Origin: Phellopilus nigrolimitatus | Lineage: Eukaryota > Basidiomycota > Agaricomycetes > Hymenochaetales > Hymenochaetaceae | NCBI GenBank assembly: GCA_021029095.1 | Contig: JAJOHG010000002.1 | Location: forward strand, 1,550,001 to 1,614,000 | Length of the DNA stretch: 64,000 nt | Reading direction: 5' to 3' | Part shown: piece after piece, positions 20,975-33,047 of the stretch | Position numbering within the stretch: position 1 is the stretch's first letter | How the letters are laid out: the number at the start of each line of letters is the position of its first letter | Translations under genes and position numbers: made by a program | The notes under the pieces: model-generated | Database searches by the model: none | Told to the model about the DNA's origin: nothing | Seen by the model: the letters and a program-made list of their open reading frames with translations, nothing else

Positions 20975-21904
20975 ATGGCTGCCGTCGAGACCCTCCCCCC
21001 TGCGATCTCCAAACTTGGCTCTGAGATTAAGCTCTTCGGAAAGTGGGAAACCCAGGAGTGCGTCTATCCCTCTGTTTTTGGCGTGAAGGAGGACTAATGA
21101 GAGCTCGAATGTGTTGTGTGTGTTTTGGTGTCTGCAGTGTTGAGGTGAAGGACATTTCGCTGACGGACTACATCCAAATCCGCCATGCCGTCTACCTCCC
21201 TCACACCGCCGGTCGTTATGCCAAGAAGCAGTTTAAGAAGGCGCAGATGCCTATCGTTGAGCGCCTTGTCGACAGGTACGCTTTTGTTGGATTCACGGTT
21301 CTGAGGGTTGGCCATGTTGATGAAAGGGATATGCGCTTGCACTTTAGCTTGATGATGAAGGGACGCAACAACGGAAAGAAGCTCATGGCTGTCCGCATTG
21401 TCGCGCACGCCTTTGAAATTATCCACCTCCTCACAGACCAAAACCCTATCCAAGTCCGTAGGAAAGAAATAATCAAGGAGAACTATGAGGAGACTGACGT
21501 TGGAATATAGGTTCTCGTCGACGCCATTGTCAACACCGGCCCGCGCGAAGACTCGACACGCATTGGTTCGCAAGGTACCGTCCGTCGCCAGGCCGTCGAT
21601 GTGTCCCCGCTCCGCCGCGTGAACCAGGCCGTCGCGCTCCTCACCATCGGCGTTCGTCCTTTTTATGTCTGGTACATATACAATACTTATTCGTCATTCA
21701 GACACGCGAATCCGCTTTCCGCAATGTCAAGTCCATTGCCGAGTGTCTTGCGGACGAGCTTATCAACGCTGCCAAGGGCTCGTCGAACTCGTACGCCATC
21801 AAGGTTTGTCAATCTCGCGCAGCTCTAAACCTGCTCCCGATATTGAATGTACCTGTCAACAGAAAAAAGACGAGCTCGAGCGTGTTGCCAAGTCCAATCG
21901 GTAA
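20975..21904 (+). CDS. RPS5: 40S ribosomal protein S5 (uS7)
   Basis: Six exons (20975-21057, 21138-21275, 21348-21453, 21511-21651, 21702-21803, 21863-21904) join in phase to 203 residues, the normal size (human 204). Family blocks are unmistakable: '[20 protein letters not shown]', '[10 protein letters not shown]', 'LLTDQNPIQ', '[12 protein letters not shown]', '[20 protein letters not shown]', '[18 protein letters not shown]' and the C-terminal 'RVAKSNR'. The protein binds the 3' major domain of 18S rRNA in the small-subunit head and contacts E-site tRNA. The short N-terminus matches basidiomycete and animal forms rather than the extended yeast form. A possible 5' leader intron starts near 20884 ('aaaagtgagt'). 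No snoRNA was clear in the introns. Confidence 0.98.
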
Positions 21905-24289
21905 AGCGGCGTGGTTTCTCCTCTTCTCCGCTCTCTTACGACCATAGGCGCTGGAGTTGGTACATATGTTATCGGATATATGGGTTCTCGGCGCGCGCCG
22001 GAGGGAGCACGCCGCGGTCCTCGGTTTTCGTTATGTGTTCAAGCTACCTGTATGCCCTTGCCTTCCTATGTTTCTCCGCTTTTGCAATGGCACCAAAACA
22101 TTCCTCCATGCATTCAACCCGTCTGCGTGAATGAGTACTGGTTAGAACGCCTGTTATGACACTCTGTTTTTGTCCCGTTCTCGAGCAGGTGTCAAACCTG
22201 GATAGTCATGCTCTGTTCTTCGTCCACGTCCAGCGCCATGCGTCTTGGTCTAGACGTCTTTCCCAAACGTTTGACTAGTCTCCAGAAACTGAGTTGTCAA
22301 ATTACCGGATGGGTTAAGAAATTGCGTGTTCGCGGGACTTGCACAAGTCAAGCATTGGAGACAACGCTGCTGGTGTCAAACCTGACACCTGTTCACCTGG
22401 CAGTGGCTGTCGGCTTGGTATTTAAATCCACACACAGCGAACCGCTTCCCGCTGCTTTCGAGTGAGCCTTCTTAGTGGTCCCTTCTCCACGGTACACGCT
22501 CTCAAGTATTTCTGGTCTGCACTTTCGTGTTTCGCGTATTTCAGGATCTTCATGACGGTCTTATTTAACGACCGAAACGCCAATGAAAACTCGTTTCATC
22601 GGGATCATATAGATTTCAAAGAAACTGCCTTATTATAATATTCGACGTGCAATGAACCGCCTAGTACTATCAATCGTAATTATAGGATTGACAGCGTAGA
22701 CGCGCCGAACAGTGTTTCCATTTATTTCCTGCGAGAAGCCTAAGATTGTCAGAGAATGAACAGAACCGACAAATCGATGTGTGATGAAGGTCCTTTCCAA
22801 ACTCTCCCACCAATATCGATACTCTTAAAAAAAATAAAAAACTTGGTGTCGCGAGCGTGCAGATTTGCGTCGACGACTTGTCCAGCGCAGCTCGCTCAGA
22901 TGCGTCCTGGAGGGGTATTTCCCTGATAGATCACTCCCCACTAATTATATCAGCACTAATTAAAGTGGAGAGCAGAGGCGATGACAAAATGGAGAAAAAT
23001 CCCGCAGTCAAGCCAATTCACCCCGAAAAACCCCGAATTACCGACAGTAAGCTGGGAAGGCTAGCCGCCTATAGGTCTTCTTCCCTACTCGCACAGCAGA
23101 TTGTATCCGCCTCGTCTCATCGGGAGAGATGTCAGAGTAAAACTCTCGAGACTACGTCTAGAAGGGAGCTCGCGGAGTTAGTCTAGTAGAGGATCGCAGT
23201 GTCCAGTCCAGGCCCACAAGCGCATTCCCAACATGTCATGAATCATATAGAATCTTCAAAGGGAAGAAAGCTCATTACAGAGCGTTCGTGCTAGAGAAGT
23301 TTGCCGATCGAATTAGGGTCGTGGCGGTACACGAGTCCTGCATACGGGCGGCGAGAGAACCAATGAGATGAACCTAGAGCTGAGAAGTCGACGGTGGTAC
23401 CGCAGACGATGTTGACGAAAGAGAAGTCGCACGGCAGGGCTCAAGACCTGAACCATAAAGTGAGAGGATGTCCACAGCGCTCTCACTCTTTCCTTTGGAT
23501 ACATGTTAATAAATTCAGAGTCCAGAGTGAGCGCAGTTTTTGATAGCATCTCAACGAGTCCCCAGAGCGCTGGCGGGATATACTACTCTCACGGTAAGCA
23601 CTCTAATATATCAGCGAGGGTGATTCGATGTGAGTTCCTCCCATCGCCTGAGTTGTCATGAGATTGCGGCTGTAGACTTGAGCGCTAGCATAGGGCATCA
23701 CTGTTTTTGTTCGAAAACATAAGCAGAATCATCAGTTTGGGGCTCGAAATATTGAAGTATTACTCCTGCGATCATAGGTTTTAGGGTATCCGCAGCATTC
23801 CTGTCCTTGTGATGATGATGACGCAGAGGCCCGGTGCTGGACAAGTTTCGTCTGACTGAGCATCCTATATTTATCTCAGTAACCGAGGGCGAATAAACGA
23901 GTAACTTTTTTTATCTAGAGACGAAGAGGATTCTGTAGAGACAGTGCCATTGGGAGCCAATACTTAGTCAAGGAGAATGCAACGGGCAAAAAGACAAGAC
24001 AAGCTGGGAACCGTACAGCAGCTGAGCATGTTGCCACAAGTTGCCACCATGTGACCGTTTTAGGTTGCCGAAGCGCAGCGCTGATCTGGGACGGCGAAGC
24101 CGACGGGCTCATCAGCCCACCTCCACCGCAGTTACCGCACAGCATACTTTTTTAAATTCTTATACATACCCCCACCTGCTCGACGCAGCCGCCTTTCGTT
24201 CACACTTCCAGACACCCATTTCCACCTAAACGCAGCCGGCCTCTGCGAACCTTTCCCCCCTTCACTTAAATCGCTTTATATTGCAGCAA
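21905..24289. other. 2.4 kb interval without a gene
   Basis: Only short frames are present and none looks coding. A 'tatttaaat' element at about 22420 could be a TATA box but nothing convincing follows. The final 150 bases, rich in pyrimidines, are the promoter and leader of the GPI-anchored protein gene. Confidence 0.35.
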
Positions 24290-25282
24290 ATGTCGTCTCG
24301 CTTCGCTCTTGTCCCCGCGTTGCTCGCGGTCGGAGTTGGTTTCGTGCACGCCCAGAGGTTAGTGAATACAGTGCGGGAATGGAAATAAAATATATAATTC
24401 TCGTCTTTCAGCATTAGCTTGTCATCGGGATGCCAATCGGCTCTTTTGACCATAGCAGGGTCACCCGAAGCAAGCTGTTTGAATGTCAACGGCCTCTTTT
24501 CGCTTTTCACAAGCACGTCGCAGAGCTCTTCTGCTATCCAGCCCATTAACAGCTGGCTCGCTGGAGCGTGTGCTCAAACCCCATGCTCGAACCAGACGCT
24601 TTCTGACATTGCGACGAACGTGACGTCGGGCTGTGCGAGTGATTTGTCGTCGCTTGGAATTGACGCTTCGAACGCTAGCATCATCTCAATGGTTCAGCAG
24701 AGCTACCCGACTGTGCGTGAGATTGCGTGCTTGAAGGAGTGAGTTCATGTTCCTTGTTCATATATGTTCCTATGAGCAAATTTTAATCATATTTATTCTG
24801 TGCACAGATCGTCGAACAATACGCTCTGCGTAACAGACCTTCTGACAGATGTGCAGAACGAGAAGGGCACGCTGAGCCTCCAGGCTATGGTCTCAGAGCT
24901 CCCACAGTTAGTCGTTGGAGGGAGTCTGCCTTCATACATCACTTGCTCGGACTGCGTCAAGCAGGCATATAACGTGCTCAAGAGCGACCAGCCATCCGTT
25001 GTTGCATCAGAGACCTCTGTCACGAATGCTCTTCAGTCACAGTGCGGGGCTGACTTCCTCAGTGAGCGACAGTTATTTCTTCTTTGCAGAGGTGGATTCT
25101 GATCATTTCTTCTCATAGGTGGCTCGACTCCGAGTGATATTGCAGAGGGTACTGGGTCGGCGGCACCTACTGGATCGTCGACGGCCTCCAGTGCTGCTGC
25201 GTTTTTCTCTGACAACGTCGTAATTGGTGTCGCTCTGTCTTCCCTGACGACCGTCTTCTCCGCAGTCGCCCTCCTTGCATGA
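24290..25282 (+). CDS. Secreted GPI-anchored Cys-rich protein (DUF7729-like)
   Basis: Four exons (24290-24357, 24412-24738, 24808-25061, 25119-25282) join in phase to 270 residues. The first exon is a signal peptide, 'MSSRFALVPALLAVGVGFVH', cut near 'AQ'. The mature part has evenly spaced cysteines in short motifs ('SGCQSAL', 'ASCLNV', 'GACAQTPCSN', 'SGCASDL', 'REIACLK', 'TLCVTDLL', 'CSDCVKQAY', 'SQCGADF') with 'INSWLAG' between the first groups. This is the pattern of basidiomycete proteins annotated DUF7729. The C-terminus has a Ser/Ala/Thr linker, then a hydrophobic segment ending 'AVALLA', typical of GPI attachment. Probably a cell-surface or wall protein; biochemical role unknown. Intron phase repeats at every domain boundary and no lesion is seen. 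Confidence 0.8.
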
Positions 25283-25602
25283 TTAATTATAGCAAGAAGC
25301 ACGGACACTCATAGCACGAAGTATACCACATTCACGGACTCATAACTTACATTGTCACGGACATCGTACTTGTAATTAATAAATGCTGAATTTCGAGCGC
25401 ATATAATGACATGACTGAGTGCGTTACGTCACCAAATTACCAGGTTGCCTACTTAGGATCTCGTCAGCCCTTGACATTCGCTCCTGTCTCTTCGCTGCGC
25501 AGGATTCAGGAGCGCACGCCCCTCTAACGAGGCGCGACGTCTGCGCTCTCTTTCTTGATTTCTACACTCACTAACAACGACACAACGACGGCGACGAGAT
25601 TC

Positions 25603-28600
25603 ATGGACAGCCCAGCACGTCGACGGACAGCCGATATTCCCAAGACCGAGACGGGGCTCGCGGAGTGGACGAGTAGGATCAAGGCGCTCCAGCGCGACGT
25701 TGACGCGGACGAAGAGGCCGAGCAGCGCAAGCTCGAGGAGGAGATCCGCTCTTCGCGCCTCGCGCGCAGCCGGCGCAGCGGCGGCATGCAGTATACCGAC
25801 AGGCTGGACCTCGAGCAACGTGAGTGACCTGCGCGCGCCTCGTGTACGATCGGACTGATACCGCGTTGTGCTCGGGGCGGAAGCCAGCAGCCCGACGGTC
25901 GCCGTCGCCGCCGACAGAACAACGAACCAGGCCGATGCGCTTCGCAAGCTCGTGGGGGAGTCGCCGGCCTCGACACCGGCGTCCCCGCCTCCTGCGGAGA
26001 GGAAGGTGTCGGGCATAGGGTCTGCAGCCCATGCCCCTATGCCAGGTAGCACGAAGGCCGAGCCGGTTTCTCTCGCAGCCTTTATGGGTGGTCGCGCAAC
26101 TGGACCGCGCTTGAACCGCCCTGCAGCCCAGCCTGACGCGCATGATCCCACACTGTTTGAGCAGCGCACACGAGCCGACATCGCAGCACCGCACCCGGTA
26201 TTTGGGAGCGGCGGCGTCGCCTTAGCGGGTCTGGCTAGCAAAGGTCGGGAAGTCATTGAGCCCCGGCCGGTAGAAGAACCGCGAAAGGCGGCGCATGTGG
26301 TCACCGGTACGCCGGCAAAGAATTGGTCTCGCGAGCGGACTATCAGCACCCCGTCTCCGTTTGTGCCTAAGGCCTCGGAGAAGTTGGCCAAGTCTCCGTC
26401 GCCGGTACCGTTGCATACTGGGCAGGGTGTGAGAGGACGCGTCGAGTCACTTTACGGGAATGCAAACCGATCTGTTGAACGAGTGTCAACGCCTACTTTA
26501 ATGCGTAATATGAAGAGCACGGAGAAGCTATCGCAGAAGCCCGTGACCCCAGTGAAACCTGATACTTTACGGAGACCTTTGCCAACCATTGAGCCCCCGC
26601 GTCAAGTATCCCCTGCACCCCAGTAAATTCTCCGCCTCCAGCGAGAAGTCAGACGCCTGCGGCATCGACCAATTCCCGTCCCGCATCTGTATCCCCGCCC
26701 ATCTCTACACCGTCCCTCGCTCGGCCAGTTCAGCCCCCACTTCGTCCAATGTCTACCGGTCCCCAAGTTCCTTTGTCAAAGAAACCTGCCCCTGCATTTT
26801 TAAAGCCCCCGCAGCAGAAGGACCTCACACCGAGCCTGAGCAGACTGCAGGGTCGCGGCTTCGTCCAGAGCTTCGTCAAACTAAGTACGGAGATCGAGGC
26901 TGCCTCGGCAGGAAGCACTCCGGAGCGTTCAGCTTCGCCGAGGAAGGCTTCCGTGTTAGATCGTTGGAACCCCCAGCCACATGGAAGTCCAAGTCCCTCG
27001 CCTGTCTCTGCGCCGCCCTTGCGCAAGGCGAAGACGATGGACAGCCCTTTTACGACTTACTCTGAGCTCACCCCGGAACCAAAGAGACCCGCGCCGCCGC
27101 CCAAAGCTAAATCACACTTCAGGGCCGGCGAAATCCTCGCCAAAAGCAAAGAATGATCCTAGGCTCGGATCGTCGAACACGTTGATCTCGTATATCAAGC
27201 CGACGAAGACGGGTGACAATCCTGCTACCGACTCACCGGAGCCGCGACAAAGGTCGAAGACGCCGAGCAAGCAGGTGGATGATTACGGAGCCAGCAGTGA
27301 TGAGCTCGGAATGCGGCCACGGTCGAGGAGTAGATCGAGAAGTAACTCGGCTGCTAAGCCTTCTCATGCCTCGCCGCTCCCGTCGAAGGCGAAATCAGAC
27401 CTATCGTCCGTGGCTAGTGGGCGCCCCTTGAGCCATGTGCGTTCTTTTTGGTGATAGTCGCATGATTAGAGGAATTGATACTTGCATTGCTTTCATGTTT
27501 TGTTTTTCTCGTACAATGGTTACTATGTTATGGAACAGCCTACGAAAGATCGTGCCAGAGCGCGTCGAAAGGGTGCGTCGTCGACCGTGGAACCTGCGCC
27601 AGTGACTGTGCTTCAGGCGGATGATAGTGTGTTGCAGACATCACCCGTTGCTTCGGAAGTACCGCCAGCTTCGCCACTGTGTGCTATTACTGCACGGTTG
27701 AAGGCGCCTCCGTCTCCCATTGTTGCTCACGCGGAAGAAGTACAGCCTCCAGCAACGATCCAGACACAAGCTCGCGGTGAGAAAATTCGTCGTTTGCAAG
27801 ATACTTGGGCAAACCAATCGCCCATCGCTGTTAAGCCTCTGCGTAAGATCCCGCTGGCAAGCCCCTCTCCGACTCGGACGACCTTCTCACCGACCTCGAC
27901 GAGTACCAAAGTGAACAAGCACGCTCTTCCTGGCCTCACGAGAGTGGACACTGCAGTACCGCCGCCATCACCGCCGCTGACACCTCCACTGACTACGCGC
28001 TCGGATAACAGACCCTCGGCGAGCCCCAGTCGCCATGCCCGCATTCCGAGCACTGGCTCGCGGCCGACGGTGATGGACGTCGCGCAAACTTTCAATGCCA
28101 GCTCATCGCCGACAACCCTTGGCTTTCCCAAGTCACCGACAAGCCCGAAGTCGCCTCGCAGTCCTATCTCGTCCGAAGATCGAGAACGCAACTCGGGAGG
28201 CTGGGGCGAAGCTGATAATGAGCGCACGATCACACCGGCGACCGTCAAAGCAGAACGCCGCAGGTCGAACTACTGATAAATATTCGAGTTTTACGCTACC
28301 CGCTCTTATGGAAGAGAAGACGCCAGCGCCGAGCCCTGCTGGTACACTAAAAAATGTCGACGTTGCAGCAATCAATGCGGTAGCCCTTTCAGGCGTGAAG
28401 GGTGTAGAAGAGGGTGTATTTCCCGTCGTGAAGCCTGTTCCAGCGAAGAAACCCGACTTTATACAGTCGTCGAAGGTATCTATCGGTGCGTAGGCCTATG
28501 TTGGGCGAACAACTCATGTACATATGATGATATGGACGATTCACTTACCAGATGTTGCGAATGAGCCCATTCCTTCTGTCAACGCAGCCTCGATTTGGGA

Positions 28601-30085
28601 TCAGAATTCACTCGCTTATAAACCAGACCCAGATCAGCATACAGTCTCAGTCGATGTACTCAATGTTGATGGCAGTTCAACGAATGAAGTAGCGAAGGGG
28701 GACTTCAATGTCTTTGTGTTCTATGACTCGGAAACGCTTGCGATTGTCCATCGTTCTAAGTCACGGTCTTCAGGTCTCGTAACGAGCAAAGTGTGGGCGT
28801 GGCAAGGAAGAAAAGCCGAGGCTGGAGAACGAGAAGAAAAGAAGCTACAAGAACTTGCAAAGAGGTATAGCTCAAATTTAATCAAATGCGCTCAGAGCGG
28901 GGAGCCTCAGGAGCTTGTGCATATCCTTGGAGGAACGTTAATCGCACGCCAAGTGTGTCAAATGATCGCTTCAGTTGAGTCTAAACAACTTACATCTTAT
29001 TTATATTTGCAGGGAAAGCGGTCTTTGTGGTCCCCGGACAATACAACAATGCATCGTGTCCGTTCGTGGAAAGGATTGATTCTCATAGATGAAGTCGACC
29101 TGGTCAGCATTCATGCCATGGTTTAAATGTTAAGCCTTCTAACATTTATTTACGGCAGAATGTTCGATACCTGTGTTCCGGCTTCAGCTACTGTATATGC
29201 GTGCTCGATACTTTATGGGTATGGTATGGTTGTGGCTCAACACCTGCCGAACGGAATGCTGCGCTCGGGTATGCACAGACCTTAGCCTCGGAGAAAAACT
29301 TGGTTGAGGTTGAGGAGGGCCAGGAGGACGAGATGTTTTGGATGTTCTTGGGTGACGAGGGCTATGCAAAGGCTGACTACTGGAAGTGGAGGAAGGTCGA
29401 GAAAGGAATCGATCCGCGCATCTGGCGTGTAGATTGCTCGAAGAAGGGATCCGAGGTGTGTGCTTTCTCTTGCAAAGCGTTCCGTGTATTATAATTCCAT
29501 TCTATTTTCTGCAGATTACAGAAGCTGAGGTTTTCGACGCAAACGAAGTAGCAAACGCCGTGCTTGTTCTGCACCTTGCGTACGAGATCTTCGTTCTGGT
29601 TGGCTCCAGCGCTCGCGGCGAACGTCGTGATATAAGGCTTGGGCTGACACTTGCTCAAGTATGTCTCCTTTACGAAAACCCTTTAACAAGTTGACTGACG
29701 AAGGACTTCTAGGAACTGTCCTCGCACACCGCTCGATCGAAACCTTTCCGCCCACCCGTGCACGTATTAATCTTGCCCTCGCAAATACCACTCGATCTTC
29801 AGGCTGCCATCCGTGGGCTAGATGAAGAAACGCTTGTAAGCCACTATCTTCACCAGCATCCGTTTTACCATGCTAAACAGGCCTTACAAACAGCACGGCT
29901 CTGAGGTTCCGGATCACATGAACTTGCTTACCTTGGACAACGCTTGGACACACGTGAGTCGCGCTTCTTACAACAAAGCTTCTGCGAATGATGGAAAATC
30001 GGACGTGTAGATTCAACGGAAAGAATGGGACTCAAAGGATCTTGAGGACGGAGGCATGATGCCTTTGGGACTTACGCCGCAATGA
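25603..30085 (+). CDS. Gelsolin-domain actin-binding protein with DUF4045-like N-terminus (frame interrupted)
   Basis: Exons: 25603-25819, 25884-27436, 27539-28485, 28552-28952, 29013-29102, 29159-29455, 29515-29658, 29713-29835, 29894-29953, 30011-30085. The last eight join cleanly. The first half is a long Ser/Pro/Lys-rich disordered region like fungal DUF4045 proteins, ending in 'FTLPALMEEKTPAPSPAGTL'. The second half holds gelsolin-like repeats: 'VFVFYDSETLAIVHR', 'NVRYLCSGFSYCICVLDT' with 'VWYGCGSTPAERNAAL', and 'YEIFVLVGSS'. Gelsolins sever or cap actin filaments, often with calcium. Three single-base breaks are apparent: near 26620 (one base short, CCCC), near 27140 (one extra) and near 28275 (one extra). 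With them resolved the length is about 1300 residues. A 41-base intron at 26601-26641 could explain the first only. Domain call firm; status as intact gene uncertain. Confidence 0.8.
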
Positions 30086-30481
30086 TGTTTTCTTTTGTAC
30101 TAGCTTTTTATCGTGCAAAGTGTTCGCATACTGTTGTATCTGTTATCTATCTGCTTTTGTTGTGCAATCTCAATTTATGATTGTTGAATGGGACGAAACC
30201 CATCGAGTCTGCCTATAACACACTATGTGCTACGACACAAAGAGAGCGAGTTACTGCTAATTATTTATATCCCGACTTCTGATACAAGTTCTGATTTTCG
30301 TCAACTTCAAATTTTACATAGGGTCTTTACTTCGCAGGAAAGACTATCTTGCCATTCTTCAATTGTCCAATCCAATAATTGTACATTATGATGCCGTCTT
30401 TAAACTGAAAATCTATAGATTTCTCTACGCAGTATATCTTTTTCCATGTAAGCCCTCCTCCTGCGCTTTGATTTCTAGGAG
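30086..30481. other. Short spacer between convergent genes
   Basis: The gelsolin-like gene and the monooxygenase gene end toward each other here. AT-rich 3' flank, no coding frame seen. Confidence 0.5.
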
Positions 30482-33047
30482 TTAGATTGAGCAAATGAAA
30501 CAAGAACGTATGGTGACAAGCAATCGCTCACGGAGGGCAACATGTTTGGAGAAGAATCGACTTTGGCCGAAGTTCCCTGTAAAATGTGCAGTGTAGTGTT
30601 AACCTGGGTTGCACAACCGAAGTCGTCATACTCACCCATAGCGAAGTAGAGTCCAGGTACACCGCAATAGCGGAAAACGGAGTTGAGTTCGCCCTCGTCG
30701 TTGAGCGCCCATATGGGTTTTAGCCTCTCTGCGACATCGTCATTGACGAGAGTTCGTACGAGCTCTTTTGCGTTTTCATATCTATTCGAGTTGGCATGAG
30801 TTACGGGAGAATCAAAGAGGTGGAAACGAAATACATACCCAGTAGCTAGGATGATGACATCCGCAGGCAGCGAGCTCCCGTTCTCGAACTCGATGCCGTC
30901 TTTGGTGAACCGTTGAATTAAGCTGTCGTTCTTGAGCTTGATCTTTCCTTCGACGATCATCTGGCTGGCTCCTGTGTCTATAAAGGCCCGAGTACTCACA
31001 CATACATGTATGTTGCTCATAAGGTACGACTGCTTACCGAAGTAGAACCCTCCTCCCCGTCGTATATAAAGCATGATCACACCTGAACCGTCTTCACCCA
31101 TGTTTAATTTGAATCCGCGTTGTCTTAGACCTTCGAGTAAGTCCCTACGTAGATTGGGATCAAATGGCCATGCAGAACAGAAGAAAACTCGGATGAGTAA
31201 TGACGCACTTGTCCATTTCCGCGATTTCTGGTGCTAGCCTCTGGTGCATAAGCTTGACGAGGAAATGTGGATATGACGCGCCGACTCTGTCGGAGATATC
31301 TGCCGGTGGTGTATCTTCCCAATAGCTACCTATGCAGAAGAACACATAATCATGTTGGTAAGCCTACATCCTCCAAAGCAATTGGTTCCTGCTTTCCGTT
31401 TCGTCCTCACCTGAGTTGAATCGAGTTATACCGTGTTTCACGGACATGATATAAGTTGAACCTCTTTGGAGTATTGTGACATCTAATATAGCGATTAGAC
31501 TTGCATGGTAAATAGTGAACTACCGATGCAGTGACTTACCGACGTCTTGCTTGGCATGATCAAGCGCGACGTCATGTCCTACAGCATCAAGATTAGAGTC
31601 GGTCGTTAAAATCGACTAACAGAACAAACCAGATGTGCAGGCTCCAACGATGACGACCTTCTTGCCTTTGTGCTCCCTTGCAGTCTTGTACTGCGTCGTA
31701 TGAACGATCTTCCCTCGAAATCGTCCTATTCAGTAAAAGTTAGGTTTAGGTAAATTCGTGCGGAGAACTTCGCAAACCATTCCAGGAAAAGTCGGCATTC
31801 TGGGAGGACCACCAAACAAACCAGTTGCGAAAACAACGTGTCTCGGTTTGAGTACCCTCGTCTGGCCGTCGGCACGGCTGATGTGTACCTTCCATGGGCC
31901 CTGGCCTGCTACGCCGCCCTCCTCGATTTTTTTGACATCTGTGCTTGTCCAAACATTTAACTCCAGAGTTTCTGCGTAGGATTCAAGCCAATTTGCAATC
32001 TGTGGCGCGAGAAATCATAAGCCGCCTGCTTGACGCATGACTTTGGTCCAGAAGACAAACCTTCGGTGCAGGAGTCCAGAGTGGCCAAGTAGGTGGGCAT
32101 CTATAGAATGGAATGTTACATTTAGCATGCGAGATATCAGTGATGAACCACGCTTGAAAACATGCCCCGTTGGAACCACGAACTTACGGAAGATATGGCA
32201 TGTGTACAACATCTATAAAATCAGGACCCACAGATCAGGGATACATACGTATTGTGCATTCTGGCGGATGGCACTCACAGACAGGATCATGCAGAGACAG
32301 AGCTTCATACCTTAAACGCCAAGAATCCCCGATGCGTGCGTTCCGTTCAACAATCAGAGTCGGCACGCCTAGGTATTTCAAGCGCGCCGCCACCCCCAGC
32401 CCACAGTGACCGCCACCAATGATAACGACAGCAGGTTCAGAATCAACGAACTCGAGCTCTTGCTTGCGATCTGCGAGCCAATCATCACCGTGATTGCTTG
32501 CGGTAGAGCGCAGCGTTCCGATTCTCTCCGGGAAGCCCTTCAGCCCTTCGAGATTCGTGTATACGACGTGTGCCTTCCAGACGCCAGATGAGGTTGGGAC
32601 AAGACGAAACACGCCGGAGCCTTGCGCCGTAGACGTCTCGAACGTGAACATGCCCTGGACCCAGACAAGGTCTGAATACGGAGTCTGCAAAACTACTTGG
32701 TTCTCATCTAGTTTGAAATTCGACAATACAACACGGCCGTCAGAGTTCGAGCCAGTCGAAGAAGTGGATGAGGCGAGAACATCGGTGAGGAAACGCATTA
32801 TCTTCGTAGAACCGTGAAATGTGCGGAAGTCCCAGGTCAAAGCCAGCATGTCGCGCCAGAATGCATCGTCAAGTAACAGTGGAACAACTGCTGCAGTATC
32901 ACCAGCTTTCAGATGGCGAGAGAACTGGTCAAACCATTGTGAAGCGACTGCTTTTGCGTCTATGTCCTTTGGCAGTTCAGCTTTAAGCCGCTCGAGGGTA
33001 GGAAGCGCTAGCTCCGGTTGTTCCTTGCTGGCAGGGGCAGTCGTCAT
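30482..33047 (-). CDS. Flavin-containing monooxygenase with N-terminal NTF2-like domain (one frame break)
   Basis: Twelve exons (33047-32279, 32212-32188, 32100-32061, 31999-31778, 31725-31630, 31578-31540, 31482-31411, 31329-31209, 31144-31038, 30977-30839, 30781-30636, 30576-30482), about 623 residues. Residues about 30-190 resemble an NTF2/SnoaL-type domain ('VASQWFDQFSRHLKAGD', 'FTFET'). The FAD site is 'VVIIGGGHCGLGVAARLKYL'; the NADPH site is 'VVIVGACTSGHDVALD'. The FMO signature FxGxxxHxxxY spans 'F.GKIVHTTQY'. The C-terminal 'GNFGQSRFFSKHVAL' is typical. Such enzymes oxygenate soft nucleophiles or carbonyls; substrate unknown. Exon 5 has 96 bases where phase needs 97: one G appears missing at 31712-31714, inside the FMO signature. 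Exon 2 is a 25-base microexon. Confidence 0.88.

Noticed and set aside
21058..21862. snoRNA within RPS5 introns
   Set aside because: Ribosomal protein introns often host snoRNAs, but no clear paired C/D or H/ACA boxes were visible in introns of 50-80 bases.
26601..26641. Very short intron to explain the first break in the gelsolin-like gene
   Set aside because: A 41-base intron would restore phase but is shorter than other introns here and has no clear branch site; a missing C in CCCC is simpler. Kept as an alternative only.
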